Below are positions 6,552-8,039 of a stretch of DNA of 8,039 nt, piece after piece; the stretch's first letter is position 1; every line of letters starts with the position of its first letter. The notes under the pieces are model-generated. The model was not told the DNA's origin and ran no database searches. It worked only from the letters and a program-made list of their open reading frames with translations. The stretch spans positions 1 through 8,039 of the forward strand of contig CABGHG010000074.1 in NCBI GenBank assembly GCA_902158735.1. Direction: 5' to 3'. The stretch is from Candidatus Methanolliviera sp. GoM_oil (GTDB lineage Archaea; Halobacteriota; Methanoliparia; Methanoliparales; Methanoliparaceae). The translations under genes and the position numbers were made by a program.

Positions 6552-6583
6552 GTAAATCGTATAAATTTATGAAATTGATTTAC
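6552..6583. repeat. inverted repeat, possible operator between divergent promoters
   Basis: GTAAATC (6552-6558) and GATTTAC (6577-6583) are perfect 7-bp inverted arms around an 18-bp centre that itself contains the 10-bp palindrome ATAAATTTAT (6561-6570). It lies between the minus-strand TATA near 6540 and the plus-strand TATA at 6601, the place where an Lrp-family protein would control both its own gene and the divergent operon. Lrp-type operators are AT-rich and dyadic, but binding here is inference. Confidence 0.4.
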
Positions 6584-6600
6584 TTTTTATGACGATATTC

Positions 6601-6607
6601 TTATATA
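6601..6607 (+). promoter_or_regulatory. TATA-like box of the Lrp/AsnC regulator gene
   Basis: TTATATA in the context ATATTCTTATATACTA fits an archaeal TATA box. The predicted start, 25-30 nt downstream near 6630, precedes the chosen ATG (6688) by about 58 nt. Confidence 0.4.
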
Positions 6608-6687
6608 CTATTACCAATATAAATAATTATGCTAAGAAATTCGTAGTAAAAATGGATAAAATTGCGATTTTCGCAACGGTGAATATT

Positions 6688-7116
6688 ATGGATGGGAAGG
6701 ACAGAGAGATAATTCGAATATTGCAAGAAAATGCAAGGACCCCATTTACAGAAATCGCTAAGCGCCTTAAAGTTAGTGAATCAACGATTAGAAACAGAGT
6801 TTCAGCTTTAGAGCGTGATGGTGTCATAAAAAAGTACACAATTGTTGTTGATCCTGTAAAAATGGGATTAAATACAGTAGCAATAGTCGGACTTGATGTT
6901 GAACCATCTATGTTCTTAGAAGCCGCAAAAAAGATGGTAGAGATTGAAAAGGTCAGATATGTAGCAACTTCCACGGGAGACCACATGATAATGAGTGAGA
7001 TCTGGACAAAAGATGGAAAGGAGCTATCCGTATTAATATCTGAAAAGATTGGTAAGATAAAAGGGGTTCACAGGATTTGCCCGGCAATAATACTTGAAAA
7101 GTTGAAGGAATCATAG
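6688..7116 (+). CDS. Lrp/AsnC-family transcriptional regulator
   Basis: This is a DNA-binding feast/famine regulator of 142 residues, the usual family length. Residues 1-60 form the winged helix-turn-helix: DREIIRILQENARTPFTEIA, then the recognition helix VSESTIRNRVSALERDGVI. A short linker (YTIVVDPVKMG) leads to the C-terminal RAM ligand and oligomerisation domain (about 63-138), with the strand-turn TSTGDHMIMSEIW corresponding to its conserved GD turn. I chose the ATG at 6688: GGTGA lies 5 nt upstream and the protein then starts exactly at the family's usual MDxxDxxII. In-frame ATGs at 6589 and 6652 would add 33 or 12 residues without homology or a ribosome site. It is divergent from the cytochrome/superoxide reductase operon, so it may regulate that operon and itself; the effector is unknown. 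Confidence 0.92.
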   Translation: MDGKDREIIRILQENARTPFTEIAKRLKVSESTIRNRVSALERDGVIKKYTIVVDPVKMGLNTVAIVGLDVEPSMFLEAAKKMVEIEKVRYVATSTGDHMIMSEIWTKDGKELSVLISEKIGKIKGVHRICPAIILEKLKES

Positions 7117-7139
7117 GGATTGTAATTATAGTAGGTTGA

Positions 7140-7195
7140 CCAAATAAAATTGAGATAAAAAAACCCTAATTTTTACCTTATTTGGGCATATCTCT
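7140..7195. terminator. convergent intergenic stem-loop and T-tracts
   Basis: CCAAATAA (7140-7147) pairs with TTATTTGG (7188-7195). Inside lie seven A at 7157-7163 (a T-run for the minus strand) and TAATTTTTA (about 7177-7185, a T-run for the plus strand). The site sits between the convergent Lrp and amidotransferase-like genes, so it could end transcription from both sides. The remainder of 7117-7241 shows no gene. Confidence 0.4.
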
Positions 7196-7241
7196 GTATT
7201 ACACAATATCAACATTTTTCACAAGCGAATTCATTATTCAG

Positions 7242-7577
7242 TCAAATTCCCTCGATACAGTTCAATAGTTTGTTCATTACCCTTTCTATCTCCAAAAAAT
7301 TGTTATGTTGTGATAAAATCTCCCTGGGGATCTGTACATATTTCGTTAAGGAAAGAGAATCACCACAGTTCCGAATCAATTTATTAACACCCTCAACCGT
7401 TGACTCAAGATGGAATTGAAGCCCAATCACCCGTCCATCATACTCGAAAGCTTGATTTGCACATCCCTCGCCTTTGAAAAGCTCCGTTTTAGATACTGAA
7501 TGATCTTTACCTTTGGCCCATGCTTCGATATTTGCCAGATCTTCAAATGGCACGTGCTGCAGGTAATGTATCCTCAT
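7242..7577 (-). pseudogene. class I glutamine amidotransferase-like gene with internal deletion
   Basis: The first ~36 residues (MRIHYLQHVPFEDLANIEAW...TELF) match the start of GMP-synthase-like class I glutamine amidotransferases, and the rest (from GCANQAFEYDGRVIGLQFHL) matches their C-terminus. At KGE-GCANQ (about 7465-7475) the middle is missing without loss of frame. A full-length protein is about 230-240 residues; this one has 111. The lost segment carries the nucleophile-elbow Cys (GxCLGxQ), while His56 and Glu58 of the triad remain in QFHLE. It therefore cannot hydrolyse glutamine in the normal way. The ATG follows GGGGGT and lies 25 nt after the ferredoxin-type gene, so both were an operon. 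It could be a decayed gene, an assembly collapse or, less likely, a maintained non-enzymatic form. Confidence 0.75.
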
Positions 7578-7602
7578 TCAAACCCCCGAAGGATTGATTT
7601 TA

Positions 7603-8039
7603 TTATTCTTCTAAAATATCGCCTTTTATTCCAATAATACGCTGCTTTAATGGGATATCTTTTCCAGATCTTTTAATAGCTTCGGTCACCAACCTCATAA
7701 GGCCAAAACAACATGGCACTTCCATATTAATTACTTCAAGGCTCTTAACATCTGAATTCTTGAGTAACTGTGTAATCTTTTCCAGATATAAATCAGTGTC
7801 ATCAAGCTTGGGGCAACCAATAATAATTGACTTTCCCTTTAAAAAATCCTGATGGAAGTTGGCGTAGGCAAAAGGCACACAATCGGCAACTATTATCAGA
7901 TTGGCATTCTTAAAATATTGTGCATCCGGAGAGATAAGGTGTAGCTGAACTGGCCATTGGGAAAGTTCAGAAGATGTCCTCAAAGCCTCCGGAGGAGCAT
8001 CTTCTTTTGTCTCCCATTGCATCGCCCGAGATGATGGAC
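7603..8039 (-). CDS. ferredoxin-type Fe-S protein, C-terminal part (partial at right edge)
   Basis: This matches the C-terminal portion of a protein found in many methanogens, Archaeoglobi and clostridia that starts with a 2[4Fe-4S] ferredoxin domain. Diagnostic stretches are SELSQWPVQLHLISPDAQYF, ADCVPFAYANFH, IGCPKLDD and MEVPCCFGLMRLV. The cysteines in ADC, GCP and PCC may bind a further cluster. The frame is open through 8039 (reading PSSRAMQWE, probably preceded by Cys at the edge, the family's CPxSR motif), so the ATG at 8022 is internal and the ferredoxin domain lies outside the window. Family function is not established; a soluble electron-transfer role in the cytoplasm is inferred. 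The amidotransferase-like gene follows 25 nt downstream. Confidence 0.85.
   Translation of the reverse strand, partial: PSSRAMQWETKEDAPPEALRTSSELSQWPVQLHLISPDAQYFKNANLIIVADCVPFAYANFHQDFLKGKSIIIGCPKLDDTDLYLEKITQLLKNSDVKSLEVINMEVPCCFGLMRLVTEAIKRSGKDIPLKQRIIGIKGDILEE

Noticed and set aside
6589..6687. N-terminal extension of the Lrp protein from earlier ATGs
   Set aside because: The extra residues are unlike the family, lack a ribosome site, and overlap the likely TATA box; the GGTGA before 6688 fits better.
6627..6986. Minus-strand frame opposite the Lrp gene
   Set aside because: Shadow of the Lrp/AsnC coding sequence, whose frame gives a full-length, well-recognised protein.
1..8039. CRISPR array, tRNA, rRNA or insertion sequence
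   Set aside because: No spaced direct repeats, cloverleaf-like sequence, transposase motifs or terminal inverted repeats were seen; the only repeats are the short promoter 9-mers.

Overview
The window looks like a piece of an anaerobic, redox-active euryarchaeon, in the broad Methanosarcinales/ANME/Archaeoglobi sphere. The lines of evidence are an Archaea-specific PGF-CTERM surface anchor on a multiheme cytochrome c, TATA-like promoters with GGTGA/GGAGG-type Shine-Dalgarno sequences, a superoxide reductase, a rubrerythrin-like remnant, an Lrp-type regulator and a ferredoxin-type protein common in strict anaerobes. The exact lineage cannot be fixed from the sequence alone.

Layout. Positions 1-6270, all on the minus strand, read as one probable operon. 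Its transcription order, from high to low coordinates, is: exported five-heme cytochrome c (4870-6258), AMP-forming acetate-CoA ligase (3141-4838), small Cys-rich DUF4242-like protein (2858-3139), lipoprotein-type superoxide reductase (2275-2790), a tiny two-helix membrane ORF that appears frameshifted (2137-2272), and a Cu+-exporting P-type ATPase (1-2113). The ATPase runs off the left edge and carries a single-base frameshift just before its GDGIND hinge. Gaps are short (1 to 67 nt) and several junctions are tight enough for translational coupling.

Upstream, 6259-6687 is a divergent control region. It holds a rubrerythrin-like N-terminal fragment on the minus strand, three tandem 9-bp repeats beside the cytochrome TATA box, a perfect inverted repeat between the opposed promoters, and the promoter and leader of an Lrp/AsnC regulator (6688-7116, plus strand). 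A short convergent intergenic region (7117-7241) follows. Next, on the minus strand, comes a glutamine-amidotransferase-like gene with a large internal in-frame deletion (7242-7577). Upstream of it lies the C-terminal part of a ferredoxin-type Fe-S protein that continues past the right edge (7603-8039).

How the genes may work together. The most interesting reading is an extracytoplasmic oxidant and metal defence module. An exported, lipid-anchored superoxide reductase with a complete iron site is cotranscribed with a cell-surface multiheme cytochrome that could be its electron donor, and with a copper exporter. This link is inferred from gene order; no partner interaction is visible in the sequence. 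A second theme is damage: two single-base frameshifts, a truncated rubrerythrin-like ORF and an internally deleted amidotransferase all occur in 8 kb. This points either to real gene decay or to assembly or sequencing error.
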